48,659 nt of DNA from contig JABDEK010000025.1 of assembly GCA_013287135.1 (NCBI GenBank), forward strand, positions 376 through 49,034, given 5' to 3'. A model generated the notes under the pieces. It had not been told where the DNA came from, searched no databases, and was given only the letters and a program-made list of their open reading frames with translations. Position numbers and translations under genes: made by a program. The DNA comes from Acidobacteriota bacterium (GTDB lineage Bacteria > Acidobacteriota > Terriglobia > Acidiferrales > UBA7541). This document shows positions 13,864 to 23,305 of this stretch, one piece after another (positions within the stretch are counted from its first letter, which is position 1; the number at the start of each line of letters is the position of its first letter).

Positions 13864-14543
13864 TCGGTGGGTCGAGCTCGACCGGTAACCTTGTAATACC
13901 ATTTGCGATGAAACGTCCAAGCCCAGGCGCGCGTAACCGATCCGTGGATCATGGAACCGAAACTTCCTTCTTCCAAGATCGTGCTCATGTAAACGTGAAT
14001 CAAGAATAGGCCAATAGTGATCAGCGCCACACTGGCGTGAACAAGGATAGCCACGTAGCGCAGGATATGGATACTCCAAGGAACGGCTTCGACGTACCAC
14101 AGCATAAAGCCGGAAAGTAGAAGAAGAATCGTGCTGCCAACCATTCCCCAAAAGTAAAGTTTCTGTCCCCAGTTGAAGCGGCCTACTGGAGGAAGTTTGT
14201 CATCCTCATTTTCTATGTAGGCTTGGATGTTATCGGCCCAGACGCGATCGTCGTTATCCACTTCCATATCACCGCTCCAGTGGAGGAACATCAGGAACTG
14301 GGATACGGTGAAAAAAATGCCAAACCATGGGTGCCAGAATCTTGCCGTTGGTCCGCCGCCGACAATCGCGGCCATCCAGTAGAGGTAGGGCGTCCAGAAA
14401 GCGAGTCCGGTGATCAAACAGTAGGTATATGTTATTGCGCCAAACCAATGATTCACCCGTTCGACCATGGTGTAACGCGGGATAAGCTCCTCGTCGAAGG
14501 CCGAGGTGGTCCGCGCGCGCGGCGTTGTATCGGTGGTGCTCAT
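13860..14543 (-). CDS. fdnI: Formate dehydrogenase cytochrome b subunit (gamma)
   Basis: A 227-residue integral membrane diheme cytochrome b that takes electrons from the iron-sulfur subunit and reduces quinone. Four transmembrane helices are clear: WFGAITYTYCLITGLAFW, FGIFFTVSQFLMFLHWS, KLYFWGMVGSTILLLLSGFM and VAILVHASVALITIGLFLIH. Candidate heme-ligand histidines sit in VERVNHWFGA (helix 1), FLHWSGD (helix 2), LVHASVA and LIHVYMS (helix 4). A longer than usual N-terminal extension precedes helix 1. ATG 14543 overlaps the beta-subunit stop (ATGA), and its stop overlaps fdhE the same way. Gene symbol by analogy with E. coli fdnI/fdoI. Confidence 0.93.
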   Translation of the reverse strand: MSTTDTTPRARTTSAFDEELIPRYTMVERVNHWFGAITYTYCLITGLAFWTPYLYWMAAIVGGGPTARFWHPWFGIFFTVSQFLMFLHWSGDMEVDNDDRVWADNIQAYIENEDDKLPPVGRFNWGQKLYFWGMVGSTILLLLSGFMLWYVEAVPWSIHILRYVAILVHASVALITIGLFLIHVYMSTILEEGSFGSMIHGSVTRAWAWTFHRKWYYKVTGRARPTE

Positions 14544-15430
14544 GACGGCTTCCGATCTTCGGGCGGGATCGGTTCTTCCTTTTTCGGCCCGATTCGCATG
14601 TAATGCAAGGCCAAACCGACCAGTCCTCCTAACATCGCCAGATTGCCTAGCCACTTCAGCGGGCCTTTCCACAGACGTACCGACAGAGGGATGTGCGGAT
14701 CTCTTGGCAATCCACCGTAAAGCTCCGGATTCTTGGCGTCGTGTAGAACGTAAATTACGTGAGTGCCGCTAACTCCGACGGGATCGTACACTCCGGCATC
14801 GGGGAAGCCGGACTGGCTGCGAAGTTGGTCTGCGCGCGTCTCGGCCAGTTCCTTCATTTCCGATTTTGTCCCGAAATGCAAGCAACCCGTTGGGCACGCT
14901 TTGATGCAAGCGGGTTCGAGCCCTACCGACACGCGGTCGTTGCACAGCGTGCATTTGAAAACTTTGCGGGCGGTTGGACTGAACTTCGGAATATTGAAAG
15001 GGCAGCCGGTGATGCAGTAGCCGCAACCGATGCAGTGCGCTTCCTGGAAGTCCACAATACCGTTGGCATACTGAACAATGGCTGCGTCTGCCGGGCACGC
15101 GGCCAGACATCCGGGATCTTCGCAGTGCATGCACTGGTCTTTGCGCATCAACAGCATCATGGTGCCGTCGTCGCGCTCATGTTCGTTGAACTTGATCAGG
15201 TTCCAATAATTCCACGCGGTTTCTGGCATGGTCTGGTAGCTGTTATCGAATTTGGTTTCGCTGAAGGTGTAACCGTTCCATTCCAGGCAGGCCACTTCGC
15301 AGGCTTTGCAACCGATGCAGGTGGTGGTGTCCACTAGTTTGCAGACTTGATATTCACGGTTGAGCCCGGCGCCTGGAACAGTGCCGGCGTGCCCTGAAAT
15401 TCGGACTATTTCGGTTGACGCCTGGCTCAT
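14540..15430 (-). CDS. fdnH: Formate dehydrogenase iron-sulfur subunit (beta)
   Basis: The 296-residue protein carries four [4Fe-4S] clusters: cysteine sets in CIGCKACEVAC, CMHCEDPGCLAAC, CIGCGYCITGC and CTLCNDRVSVGLEPACIKAC, in the order used by FdnH/FdoH. It passes electrons from the alpha subunit to the cytochrome b. Near the C terminus, LKWLGNLAMLGGLVGLALHY is a single transmembrane anchor, as in E. coli FdnH, followed by a short cytoplasmic lysine/glutamate tail. ATG 15430 lies nine bases after the alpha-subunit stop with GAGCG between, consistent with one transcript. It lacks its own signal peptide and is expected to be exported with the alpha subunit. Confidence 0.95.
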   Translation of the reverse strand: MSQASTEIVRISGHAGTVPGAGLNREYQVCKLVDTTTCIGCKACEVACLEWNGYTFSETKFDNSYQTMPETAWNYWNLIKFNEHERDDGTMMLLMRKDQCMHCEDPGCLAACPADAAIVQYANGIVDFQEAHCIGCGYCITGCPFNIPKFSPTARKVFKCTLCNDRVSVGLEPACIKACPTGCLHFGTKSEMKELAETRADQLRSQSGFPDAGVYDPVGVSGTHVIYVLHDAKNPELYGGLPRDPHIPLSVRLWKGPLKWLGNLAMLGGLVGLALHYMRIGPKKEEPIPPEDRKPS

Positions 15431-15439
15431 GGTTCGCTC

Positions 15440-18400
15440 CTAAGCCTTTTCGATCTTCACGAGGAAGCCCTTGGATTCAGGGGTATGTGCATTTGGGTCG
15501 CTGACCGCCGGCGTCAGCAGATTCGCCGGAGTGCGTGCATCCTTTCCTTCATCCTCAATGATTCCGCGGTAGCCCTGATGGATCGGCAGGCCGATCTGGT
15601 AAACCTTCTTGCCGTCGATCATCATCGGCTTTAGCCGACGCGTCACGAACGCTTTCGCAGTGTAAGTTCCGCGCGCGCTGATCACATGGATCATGTCCGT
15701 CCCGCGAATTCCTTTTTCGTTCGCCAGTTCCACGGGAATTTCCACGAATGGCTCGGGGATCAACTGGACGTTCATCGGATTGTTCTTCGTCCAGTAGTGA
15801 TATTGCTCTGTCAGCCGATAGGTGGTGCATACGATGCTGTATTCTTCCGGGTCGCCGAACTTATCGTACGGAGTCTTAAATTTCTTCACTAGCGGATTAT
15901 TCGATTGTTGCGGGTGAAGCAGATTCTTGGTCGGGCTTTCAATGGGTTCGTAGTGTTCGGGGAACGGTCCGTCAGCAAGCACTCCGATGGGGGCAAACAA
16001 TCGACCGACGCCTTCTGGATTCATGATGAAAGGCCCCATGTGATCCTTCGGATGGGAATCCGGTTTGAAGTCAGGTACATCATTGCCTGCCCATTTTCCG
16101 GCCGCTTCGTTCCACCATACCTGCTTACGGGTTGGGTCCCACGGTTTGCCTTCCGGGTTACAGGAAGCGCGGTTATAGAGCACGCGCCGGTTGGCGGGCC
16201 ATGACCACGACCAGTTGGGGAAAACGCCCATTCCGGATGGATCTTCAGTGCCGCGACGTTGAATCTGTGCACCTGCTTCCGTCCAGCATCCGGAGTAAAT
16301 CCAGTTCCCGCACATGGTCGTACCGTCGTCTTTCAGCCATGCAAAACCGGGTAGCTGCTGGCCGGCCTTGATCACTTGTTTGGTCACAGGATCTGTCAGG
16401 TCCGCGAGCGCTTTGCCATTGAGTTCCATGGCCACTTGAGAAAGCGATGGGTGAGCCGAGTCCGCATAAGCCCAGTTCAAATTCAATATAGGATCGGGGA
16501 ATTTCCCGCCGTCCTTCTTGTACAGATCGCGAACACGCAAGAAAATATCCGCGATAATGTCCTGGTCGAGCCGCGCCTGTCCCGGGGGCGGAACGGCGGC
16601 ATACTTCCAGGTGACCCAGCGCGCCGAGTTCGTCATGCTGCCATCTTTTTCTGCGAAACCTGCGCAGGGCAACCGGTACACTGTCGTGTTGATAGTTTTC
16701 TGCTCGTCGGTTGTGATTCCCGGCGCTCGCCAGAACTCGCTGGTCTCGTCCTGGTAAATTTCGCCCACGACGAGCCAGTCAGCCTTCTTCAACGCGTTGA
16801 TATTCTTGTTGGTGTCTGGTCCGATCATGACGCCGTTCATTCCGAAAGCCATCATGCCCTTGACCTTGCCGTTGTACATGTCGTCCCAAATGTGGGTCCA
16901 GGAATAATCGCGGTCAACCTTGGGAAGATAATCGAACGCGAATTGATTTTCCTTGGTCGCCGCGTCCCCATACATTGCCTTCATCAACGACACGAAAAAT
17001 GCTGGGGTGTTTGCGTAGTAGTTCCACGAACCCCACGGCGACGGTTTCGACGACGTCGGCGTCGTGCGCTTCAGAAACGTAGCCAAATCCGTGTCCGCGG
17101 GAATTGGCGCCTTCAAATATCCAGGCATGGAATCAAAAAGCCCTGCCATGTCGGTGGCGCCCTGAATATTCGAATGACCACGCAACGCGTTCACTCCGCC
17201 GCCAGCTCTTCCGACATTGCCGAGAAGAAGTTGGATCATGGCGGCAGTGCGAATGATTTGAGTCCCGAAGGTATGCTGGGTCCAGCCCACGGCGTAGATG
17301 ATGGTGGCAACTTTCTTCATGTCGCCGTCTTTACGAACCGAGGTGAACATGTCGACAGCCTTCAGATACTGGTCCTTGGGAATGCCGGTAATCCGCTCGA
17401 CGGTTTCCGGCGTGTAGCGCGAATATTGCTGCTTCATCAGTTGAAAGACGCACCGCGGATGTTCAAGCGTCAGGTCGTAGGCGACATTTGGCGGTAGATG
17501 AGGAGGCGGCGCTGCTCCACCAACCTTGCCCGGCACTGGTTCCGGAGCGTGACCGGTCGCTCCCGCTGCACCTCCCTGTTCGCCGGAACCGCCCACCCCT
17601 TCGTAATTCCATGTGGATAGATCATACTTGCTCGTCGCGGAATCAAATCCCGAGTAGAGGCCGTCCTCCGGCAGTTTGAAGCCTTCCTTGACGATGAACG
17701 ACGCGTTTGTATAGTTGACCAGATATTCCTTCGCGATGCGGTTATTCTCGATGGCGTAGCGGATTAGCCCGCCCAAAAATGCAATGTCAGTGCCGGCGCG
17801 AATTTGCAAGAAGAGGTCAGCAGTGGAAGACGTGCGCGTAAACCGCGGATCCACCGAAATCAGCTTGGCGTTGCGATTGCGCTTGGCCTCCATCGCCCAC
17901 TTGAATCCACAGGGATGGTTTTCGGCAGGGTTCCCGCCCATGATCAACATCATGTCGGTGTTCTTGATGTCGATCCAGCCATTGGTCATGGCCCCGCGTC
18001 CGAATGTTGGTCCCAAACTTGAGACCGTGGGGCCGTGTCAAACACGGGCTTGGTTTTCTAAATACACCAAGCCCAAACTCCTCATGGTCTTTACGACCAG
18101 ATAATTGAATTCATTTGTATCCGTGCAGCCGCCGATGAACGAGATGCCTTCGCAGCGATTCGCGAGGCGGTCATTTGCGTCCTTTTCTATGAAAGTCTCG
18201 TCGCGGGTTTTTTTTGTCCAGTGTGCTATTTCATTCAGCGCGTCGTCCCAGGAAATATCCTGCCAGTCGGTCCCACCAGGTCTGCGGACTTGCGGCTTGG
18301 TCAAACGCCGCGGGTTCAGCATATCCTGCTCAAGCGAAGAGCCTTTGGGGCAGAGTGTTCCGCGATTAGTTGGATGGTCGGGATCGCCTTCCACATGAAC

Positions 18401-18619
18401 CACTTGTGGCGTGACGTTCTTAGCTTTGTCGCCGATGGTGTAGATAAGGACGCCGCAGCCCACCGCGCAGTAGGGGCATGTAGAGCGCGTCTCGGTAGCG
18501 CGCGCGATTTTCAATTCTTTCAGCTGGGCGTAGGCAGGCTTGAGGTCGAATCCGAAGATGGTGGCGGCAACACCACCGACAGCCGCTACCTTGAAGAACT
18601 CTCTGCGCGATGCTTGCAT
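15440..18619 (-). CDS. fdnG: Formate dehydrogenase-N alpha subunit, selenoprotein
   Basis: The molybdo-bis-MGD catalytic subunit, 1,059 residues including selenocysteine 194 encoded by TGA at 18038-18040. ATG 18619 follows GGAGG by six bases. The N terminus MQASRREFFKVAAVGGVAAT is a twin-arginine signal (SRREFFK), so it acts in the periplasm. CPYCAVGCGVLIYT plus GTLCPKGSS bind one [4Fe-4S] cluster. Around the TGA the reading is ENQARV-U-HGPTVSSLGPTF, the FdnG/FdoG active site, and the downstream frame opens with FGRGAMTNGWIDIKN. Reading through the TGA unites two otherwise separate frames into one full-length protein. A Gly/Pro/Ala-rich insertion of about 35 residues near residue 342 is unusual. 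The C-terminal molybdopterin domain (YRLTEQYHYWTKN) is complete. First gene of the operon. Confidence 0.95.
18009..18026 (-). promoter_or_regulatory. SECIS-like hairpin downstream of the selenocysteine UGA
   Basis: On the minus strand GGTCTC-AAGTTT-GGGACC forms a 6-bp stem (one G-U pair) with a six-base AAGUUU loop, eleven bases after the TGA at 18038-18040. This matches the apical part of bacterial SECIS elements, whose loop carries GU for SelB binding, and its position fits. It supports UGA decoding as selenocysteine. Confidence 0.75.
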
Positions 18620-18660
18620 TGAGGACCTCCAGATCCGTTCAAGAGTCGGCGGACTTGTAT

Positions 18661-18689
18661 TTATTAGGCTTAGCTTGAGCGCTTGTCAA
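18661..18689 (-). promoter_or_regulatory. Putative promoter of the formate dehydrogenase operon
   Basis: On the minus strand TTGACA (18689-18684) is separated by exactly 17 bases from TAATAA (18666-18661), about 42 bases upstream of the fdnG ATG. The -35 hexamer is perfect, the -10 is weak (three of six matches). Confidence 0.45.
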
Positions 18690-18832
18690 GTGTCATGAAG
18701 AAGAAAGTAAAATAAATGGTCCGCTCCGTTGACACCGCTTTAATAATGAAACGTCTATCGATTCCGAACCTTGAACTTCACGCTCCGGCACCAATTTCTG
18801 CTATCGTCTGCAGCGCAAGAGACATCCGTGGC

Positions 18833-18854
18833 ATCAACGACGCTTGTCGTTGAT
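18833..18854. promoter_or_regulatory. Perfect 9-bp hairpin between fdn and the solute-binding protein gene
   Basis: ATCAACGAC, loop GCTT, GTCGTTGAT. The stem is perfect but no T tract follows on either side, so it is more likely an operator or mRNA structure than an intrinsic terminator. It lies about 94 bases upstream of the solute-binding protein start. The remainder of 18690-18947 holds no gene. Confidence 0.4.
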
Positions 18855-18947
18855 AACCCGTTCACCGCTAACTTATTATTGATGCGCGAGCTCGCAGAAT
18901 GGGCGCACGTTCTTGGGATTTTTAATTAAGCGGAAAAGGACTATTCC

Positions 18948-20157
18948 GTGAACCGATTATTCCTCCGCTGCTCCATTTCGTTGCTGGCCGCAGGGGCTGA
19001 CGGCGGGGTCTGCTTCAGCACAGAAATCCTACGACCCCGGAGCATCCGATACCGGAATTAAGGTCGGTAACATCGCTCCCTATGCAGGCTGGGCCAAGGA
19101 ATATGCGACTATCGCTCGCGCCGAAGCCGCTTATTTCCAGATGGTCAATGACCGTGGCGGAGTCAACGGACGGAAGATAAACATTATCAGCCTGGACAAT
19201 GGGTCGGAGGTCGCCAAGTCAGTCGATCTCGCGCGGAAGCTGGTGGAAGATGAAAAAGTCTTGCTGATTTTCAGCTCTATCGGAACCGAAGGCAATCTCG
19301 CCATCCGCGATTATTTGAACGAAGAGAAAATTCCTCAATTATTCGTACAGTCAAGTTCCGCGGTTTTCAACGACCCTGCGCACTTTCCGTGGACCATGGG
19401 ATTTTTCGCCAGCTACCGAAGCGAAGGGTTGGCCTATGCGAAATACATTCTGCAGAATAAGCCAGCCGCAAAAATCGCAATACTCTACTCAAATGACGAT
19501 ACCGGCAAAGAGTATGTTGCGGGAGTGCGCGACGGGCTGGGTGACAGAGCGTCGACGCTGATCGTCAAGGAAGTTTCTTACCAGGTATCGGACCCCACGC
19601 TTGATCCACAAATCGTCGCGCTCAAAGATTCCGGCGCCGATGTTTTCTTCAATTTCTCTATTGGGCCGTTCGTTACGCGAGCGATCAGGGCAGCGTATGA
19701 TCACCTTTGGCATCCGCTGCAGTTCATTCCGAACGCGTCGCTCTCCGTGGCAGCGTTTCTGGATCCGGCTGGTCTTGAGAAATCTACGGGGATCATCACC
19801 AATGCGCGGTCCAAAGGCTGGTGGTTTCCTCGGGCGCAAAATGATCCGGCCGTGCGCGATTTCCTCGACTGGATGAAAAAGTACAATTCGCAGGGAAGTC
19901 TGCGCGATCAAGACAATGTCGCTGGTTACGAACGCGCTCAAGTATTGGTAGAAGTATTGAGGAAGTGCGGAGACAATCTCACGCGCGCGAACGTGATGAA
20001 ACAAGCGTCCAGTTTAGACCTTGAACTGGGAATGCTTCGCCCCGGAATCAAAATCACTACAAGCCCCGCCGATTATCAACCCATCAAGCAGTTGTTCCTG
20101 ATGCGCTTCGACGGCAGGGAATGGGTTCCGTTTGGAAGTACCATCGATGCAAACTGA
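18948..20157 (+). pseudogene. ABC transporter branched-chain-type solute-binding protein, frameshift in signal peptide
   Basis: The true start is GTG 18948, seven bases after AAAAGGA: MNRLFLRCSISLLAAG is a signal peptide. After about 18995 the frame goes wrong and meets TAA, whereas the next frame continues LTAGSASAQKSYDPGASDTG and then the whole mature protein to TGA at 20157. The interval is 1,210 bases, one more than a multiple of three, so one extra base (a G run, CAGGGGCTG, is the likely spot) breaks the gene. The mature part is a type I periplasmic binding fold (Peripla_BP_6): IKVGNIAPYAGW at the start and YKYILQNKPAAKIAIL-like lobes. Without read-through, only a product from ATG 19141 lacking the signal peptide could be made. 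No permease or ATPase genes are nearby, so it is an orphan. Confidence 0.8.
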
Positions 20158-20169
20158 AATGATAGGAAT

Positions 20170-21105
20170 TTATTCGGGGGCGAACTCAACACGGTTACGT
20201 CCGCGATGCTTAGCGGTGTAAAGCGCCAAGTCGGCTTGGCTCAAAAGAGAACTGAAATCCGGAGGTAGTAGTCCCTGTTCACCTTGAAAACCGGAAATGC
20301 CAAAGCTCGCGGTGACCTTTACCACGCGGTTCCCAAAGAAGAAATCCTGTTCCTCAAACTGTCTTCGAACACGTTCTACTACAGACGCGACGTTTTCCTT
20401 GTCCGCGTGGGTCAAAATGAAAAGAAATTCTTCGCCGCCAATGCGTCCGCAGATATTGGAGCGCCGAGAGTTGGTTTTTAGTATTTCGGCAAATCTCTTC
20501 AAAACTTTATCGCCCGCATCGTGACCGCTGGAATCGTTCACGCTTTTAAAATTATCGAGATCTGCCATTACGACCCAGAAGGGGAAGCCGTGGCGGGCCG
20601 CTCCACTAAGTTGGCGAGGAGCCCATTCATCGATCGCCCGACGGTTGGGAAGGCAGGTCAAAGAATCGGTGAGCGCCAGCTCTTCCAATAAGCGATTCTT
20701 GGCTCCTACTTGCCGGTGCAATTCCACCAGTCTGCGTCCCACTTCAACACGCGCTAGCAATTCTTCCGGATGGAAGGGCTTGGTGAGATAGTCATCAGCG
20801 CCGGCAGCCAGGCCTTTCACGACATTTTCCTTCTCCGACACGCTAGTCAATATTATGACGTAAGTATAAGGATTTTGAGATCCCGCCCGGATGCGTTGGC
20901 ACAACTCAATGCCGGTAAGATCCGGCATCACCCAGTCTGTGATGACGATCGCAGGGAAATGTTCGGATATCAAATCGATCGCTTCCTGGCCGCTTCGAGC
21001 AACCAGGAGTAAATAATTGGCGTCGGTAAAAGCTTGTTCTACCAGCTTGCGGTAAACGGCTGAGTCGTCGGCGACCAGTACTTTCAGACGGTCTTTCGCG
21101 GGCAT
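20170..21105 (-). CDS. Response regulator with diguanylate cyclase (GGDEF) output
   Basis: A 311-residue PleD/WspR-like protein. Residues 8-120 form a receiver domain: KVLVADDS (acidic pair), phospho-acceptor aspartate in IVITDWVMPDLTGIEL (about residue 57), threonine in VIILTSVSE and lysine in DDYLTKPFHPEEL. After a helical linker, residues 155-310 form a GGDEF domain, with DSLTCLPNRRAIDEW at its start and the active loop as GRIGGEEFLFIL, so catalysis of cyclic di-GMP synthesis is expected. The inhibitory I-site RxxD nine residues ahead reads RRSN, lacking the aspartate, so product inhibition is probably weakened. No histidine kinase lies beside it. It may supply cyclic di-GMP to the PilZ proteins of this window. 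ATG 21105 follows GAGGTGAG. Confidence 0.92.
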   Translation of the reverse strand: MPAKDRLKVLVADDSAVYRKLVEQAFTDANYLLLVARSGQEAIDLISEHFPAIVITDWVMPDLTGIELCQRIRAGSQNPYTYVIILTSVSEKENVVKGLAAGADDYLTKPFHPEELLARVEVGRRLVELHRQVGAKNRLLEELALTDSLTCLPNRRAIDEWAPRQLSGAARHGFPFWVVMADLDNFKSVNDSSGHDAGDKVLKRFAEILKTNSRRSNICGRIGGEEFLFILTHADKENVASVVERVRRQFEEQDFFFGNRVVKVTASFGISGFQGEQGLLPPDFSSLLSQADLALYTAKHRGRNRVEFAPE

Positions 21106-21290
21106 CTCACCTCGAGCTGTCGTCAGTTTCAGTTGGTGGTTGCGAGTGATGCAATGCGATTGAGAGATTGACTGATGCTAGCACAAGGTGGCCGCGGAAC
21201 AAGTCTTAGTCAAGTTAGAGATGCTCCCCGCGCACGTGCAGATACGTGCACAAATCAGCAATAAACATGTCGATTTCGACTGCATTTTTT

Positions 21291-22034
21291 TTATTCACGC
21301 AGGCGGGTACGCTCGTCGGTCTTGCCAAGATGGAGGAGAAGATAAGTCGCCGTGAGGTTCCACGCCAGAGTTGCGGCTGCCGGATTGTAAGAGGGCCGAA
21401 CATCGCAGAAAAAGCCATGATCTGCATGGGAGAACTCGACGTTCACATAGGTTTTCCCCAGCCGTTTGCATTCGTCTATGATCGCGCGAATCTGTTCGAC
21501 GCCGATGTGTTTATCCAGGCCACCCCAGAAAAACATAATAGGCGCATGCAGATCTGCGACTTTAGGCAGTAGCGTGGGCGCGATATTCCCGCCGTAAAAT
21601 GAGACGGATGCTTGCAGCGGGAGCGTGGCGCAAGCCAGGAAAGAAGCACGTCCACCTAGGCAGAATCCGACGCTCGCGATTTTATCAGGCGTGACATGCG
21701 AATTGGTCTTCAGCCAATCGTAAGTGGCGCGCATATCTTCGACTGTGCCCTTCTCCGTCATTGCCCTCATAGCGGGCATCACGGACTGGAAGTCGTCGTA
21801 TTCCCCCTCGAATCCGGGAGCCGTGCGATGGTAAAGTTCCGGAGCGATTGAGACGTAGCCCTCGCGAGCAAATCGTTCGGTGACGTCCCGGATATGCGCG
21901 TTCACACCGAAAGCTTCCTGGAACACAAGCACACCGGGATGCTTGCCTTCGTCCGAAGGACGCGCTACGTAAGCATTCATCTCGGTTCCATCGGCAACTC
22001 TTAGCGAAACTTTCTCTGTCGCGATATCTTTCAT
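21291..22034 (-). CDS. Dienelactone hydrolase family protein
   Basis: A 247-residue alpha/beta hydrolase of the dienelactone hydrolase family. The catalytic triad is visible: Cys in the elbow VGFCLGGRASF (about residue 115), Asp in FFWGGLDKHIG (about 167) and His in SHADHGFFCD (about 198); the glutamate that activates the cysteine is in VLVFQEAFG. The family hydrolyses lactones and related esters; the physiological substrate is unknown. Start chosen at ATG 22034, seven bases after GAGGG; another ATG at 22067 would add eleven residues without a comparable ribosome site. It is divergent from the aldo/keto reductase gene, with an AAGTA-N7-TACTT inverted repeat in between. Confidence 0.9.
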   Translation of the reverse strand: MKDIATEKVSLRVADGTEMNAYVARPSDEGKHPGVLVFQEAFGVNAHIRDVTERFAREGYVSIAPELYHRTAPGFEGEYDDFQSVMPAMRAMTEKGTVEDMRATYDWLKTNSHVTPDKIASVGFCLGGRASFLACATLPLQASVSFYGGNIAPTLLPKVADLHAPIMFFWGGLDKHIGVEQIRAIIDECKRLGKTYVNVEFSHADHGFFCDVRPSYNPAAATLAWNLTATYLLLHLGKTDERTRLRE

Positions 22035-22161
22035 AAAAAGGCCCTCATAGAAAGAAGTACGAAACATACTTTCGAGGACATTCTATAGAAGTTCTTAGCC
22101 ATGGGAATAGCGAATCAATCGATCGCTCGTTTGCATCCAACTTTGACAGGGAGGCTTTTCT

Positions 22162-23289
22162 ATGAGTTTGAAACAGTATGTGACGCTGGGACGTTCTGGA
22201 CTGCGGGTGAGCCCGCTGGCGCTTGGCACCATGACATTTGGCACTGAATGGGGATGGGGAAGTGAACCGGCAGTCGCGCGACAGGTATTCGACGGATATA
22301 TCGAGCAGGGCGGAAATTTCATCGACACCGCGGACGGCTATACCAACGGAAAGAGCGAAGAACTACTTGGCCATTTTATCGCCGAGCGGGGTTTGCGTGA
22401 ACGCTTGGTGCTCGCTACGAAATTTACTTTCAATGCCGACCCGGCGAACCCGAATGCGGGCGGCAACGGCCGCAAAAATATTTACCGTGCGCTGGAAGGT
22501 TCTCTGCGTCGCCTGAAGACCGATTACATCGATTTGTACTGGATGCACGTGTGGGACATGGTTACTCCGGTCGAAGAAATTCTCTCAACCATGAACGATC
22601 TGGTTCGCGCTGGCAAAATCCGCCATTTTGGTTTTTCGGACGTTCCGGCATGGTACGTGGCGCGCGCGCAAACGCTGGCGGAAAAGGAAGGCAAAGAACG
22701 ACTCATCGGCCTGCAATTGGAATATTCATTGATCGAGCGCAACATCGAACGCGAGCATATTCCAGTCGCGCAGGAGCTGGGCATCGGGCTCTGCCCTTGG
22801 AGCCCGCTTGGCGGCGGTTTTCTCACTGGGAAATATAGGCGCGAGGGAAATACAGGGCGAGGCGAAGGTCGGCTTGACGCGGCGAAGTTCTCTCAGCTCA
22901 CGGACCGCTTTACCGAGCACAATTGGCGAGTGTCGGATGCTCTTCTTGAAGTAGCGAAACAACTCAACAAGAAGCCTGCGCAAGTGGCCTTGAACTGGGT
23001 GGCCAGGCAACCGGGAATCACCTCAACCATCATCGGAGCTTCGAACATTGCGCAACTGCAGGATAATCTCAACGCGCTTGAATTCACCATTCCCGCGGAA
23101 CTTAGAAAGCGTTTGGATGATGCCAGCGCAATTGAACGGTTTCACCCGTACACATTCTTCGAAGCGGGTATCCAGAACAGGGTTAGGGGAGAAAACCCTG
23201 TGAGTGCCTGGGCTCCTGCCGGACGTCAGCCCGATGCATCGCCGGAAAAATCCGCTGAGAAGGCCAAGGCGAATGCGGCGGAAAAATAA
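22162..23289 (+). CDS. Aldo/keto reductase
   Basis: A 375-residue NAD(P)H-dependent oxidoreductase with the (beta/alpha)8 barrel of this superfamily. The catalytic tetrad is visible: Asp and Tyr in FIDTADGYTNGKSEELLG, Lys in RLVLATKFTF and His in DLYWMHVWDM. Cofactor-binding residues occur near the C terminus in ITSTIIGASNIAQLQDNL. Length exceeds the usual 330 by a C-terminal proline/alanine/lysine-rich tail of about 35 residues (after AWAPAGRQ). ATG 22162 follows GGGAGG by seven bases. The family reduces aldehydes and ketones. Transcribed in the same direction as the metallo-hydrolase gene 16 bases downstream, probably one transcript. Confidence 0.93.
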   Translation: MSLKQYVTLGRSGLRVSPLALGTMTFGTEWGWGSEPAVARQVFDGYIEQGGNFIDTADGYTNGKSEELLGHFIAERGLRERLVLATKFTFNADPANPNAGGNGRKNIYRALEGSLRRLKTDYIDLYWMHVWDMVTPVEEILSTMNDLVRAGKIRHFGFSDVPAWYVARAQTLAEKEGKERLIGLQLEYSLIERNIEREHIPVAQELGIGLCPWSPLGGGFLTGKYRREGNTGRGEGRLDAAKFSQLTDRFTEHNWRVSDALLEVAKQLNKKPAQVALNWVARQPGITSTIIGASNIAQLQDNLNALEFTIPAELRKRLDDASAIERFHPYTFFEAGIQNRVRGENPVSAWAPAGRQPDASPEKSAEKAKANAAEK

Positions 23290-23305
23290 ACCGGTCAGGC
23301 CTTAG

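Noticed and set aside
14759..15337. Plus-strand frame of 192 codons over the iron-sulfur subunit gene
   Set aside because: Its complement has four intact [4Fe-4S] motifs and operon overlaps; the antisense frame is a shadow.
16376..17497. A long open frame of 373 codons on the plus strand, antisense to fdnG
   Set aside because: It lies wholly inside the well-supported catalytic subunit gene, has no ribosome site and its residue content is that expected of a complement of GC-rich coding DNA.
18035..18040. TGA in fdnG as a nonsense mutation creating a pseudogene
   Set aside because: It falls at the exact active-site selenocysteine, both flanks are conserved with FdnG, and a SECIS-like hairpin follows at the right distance.
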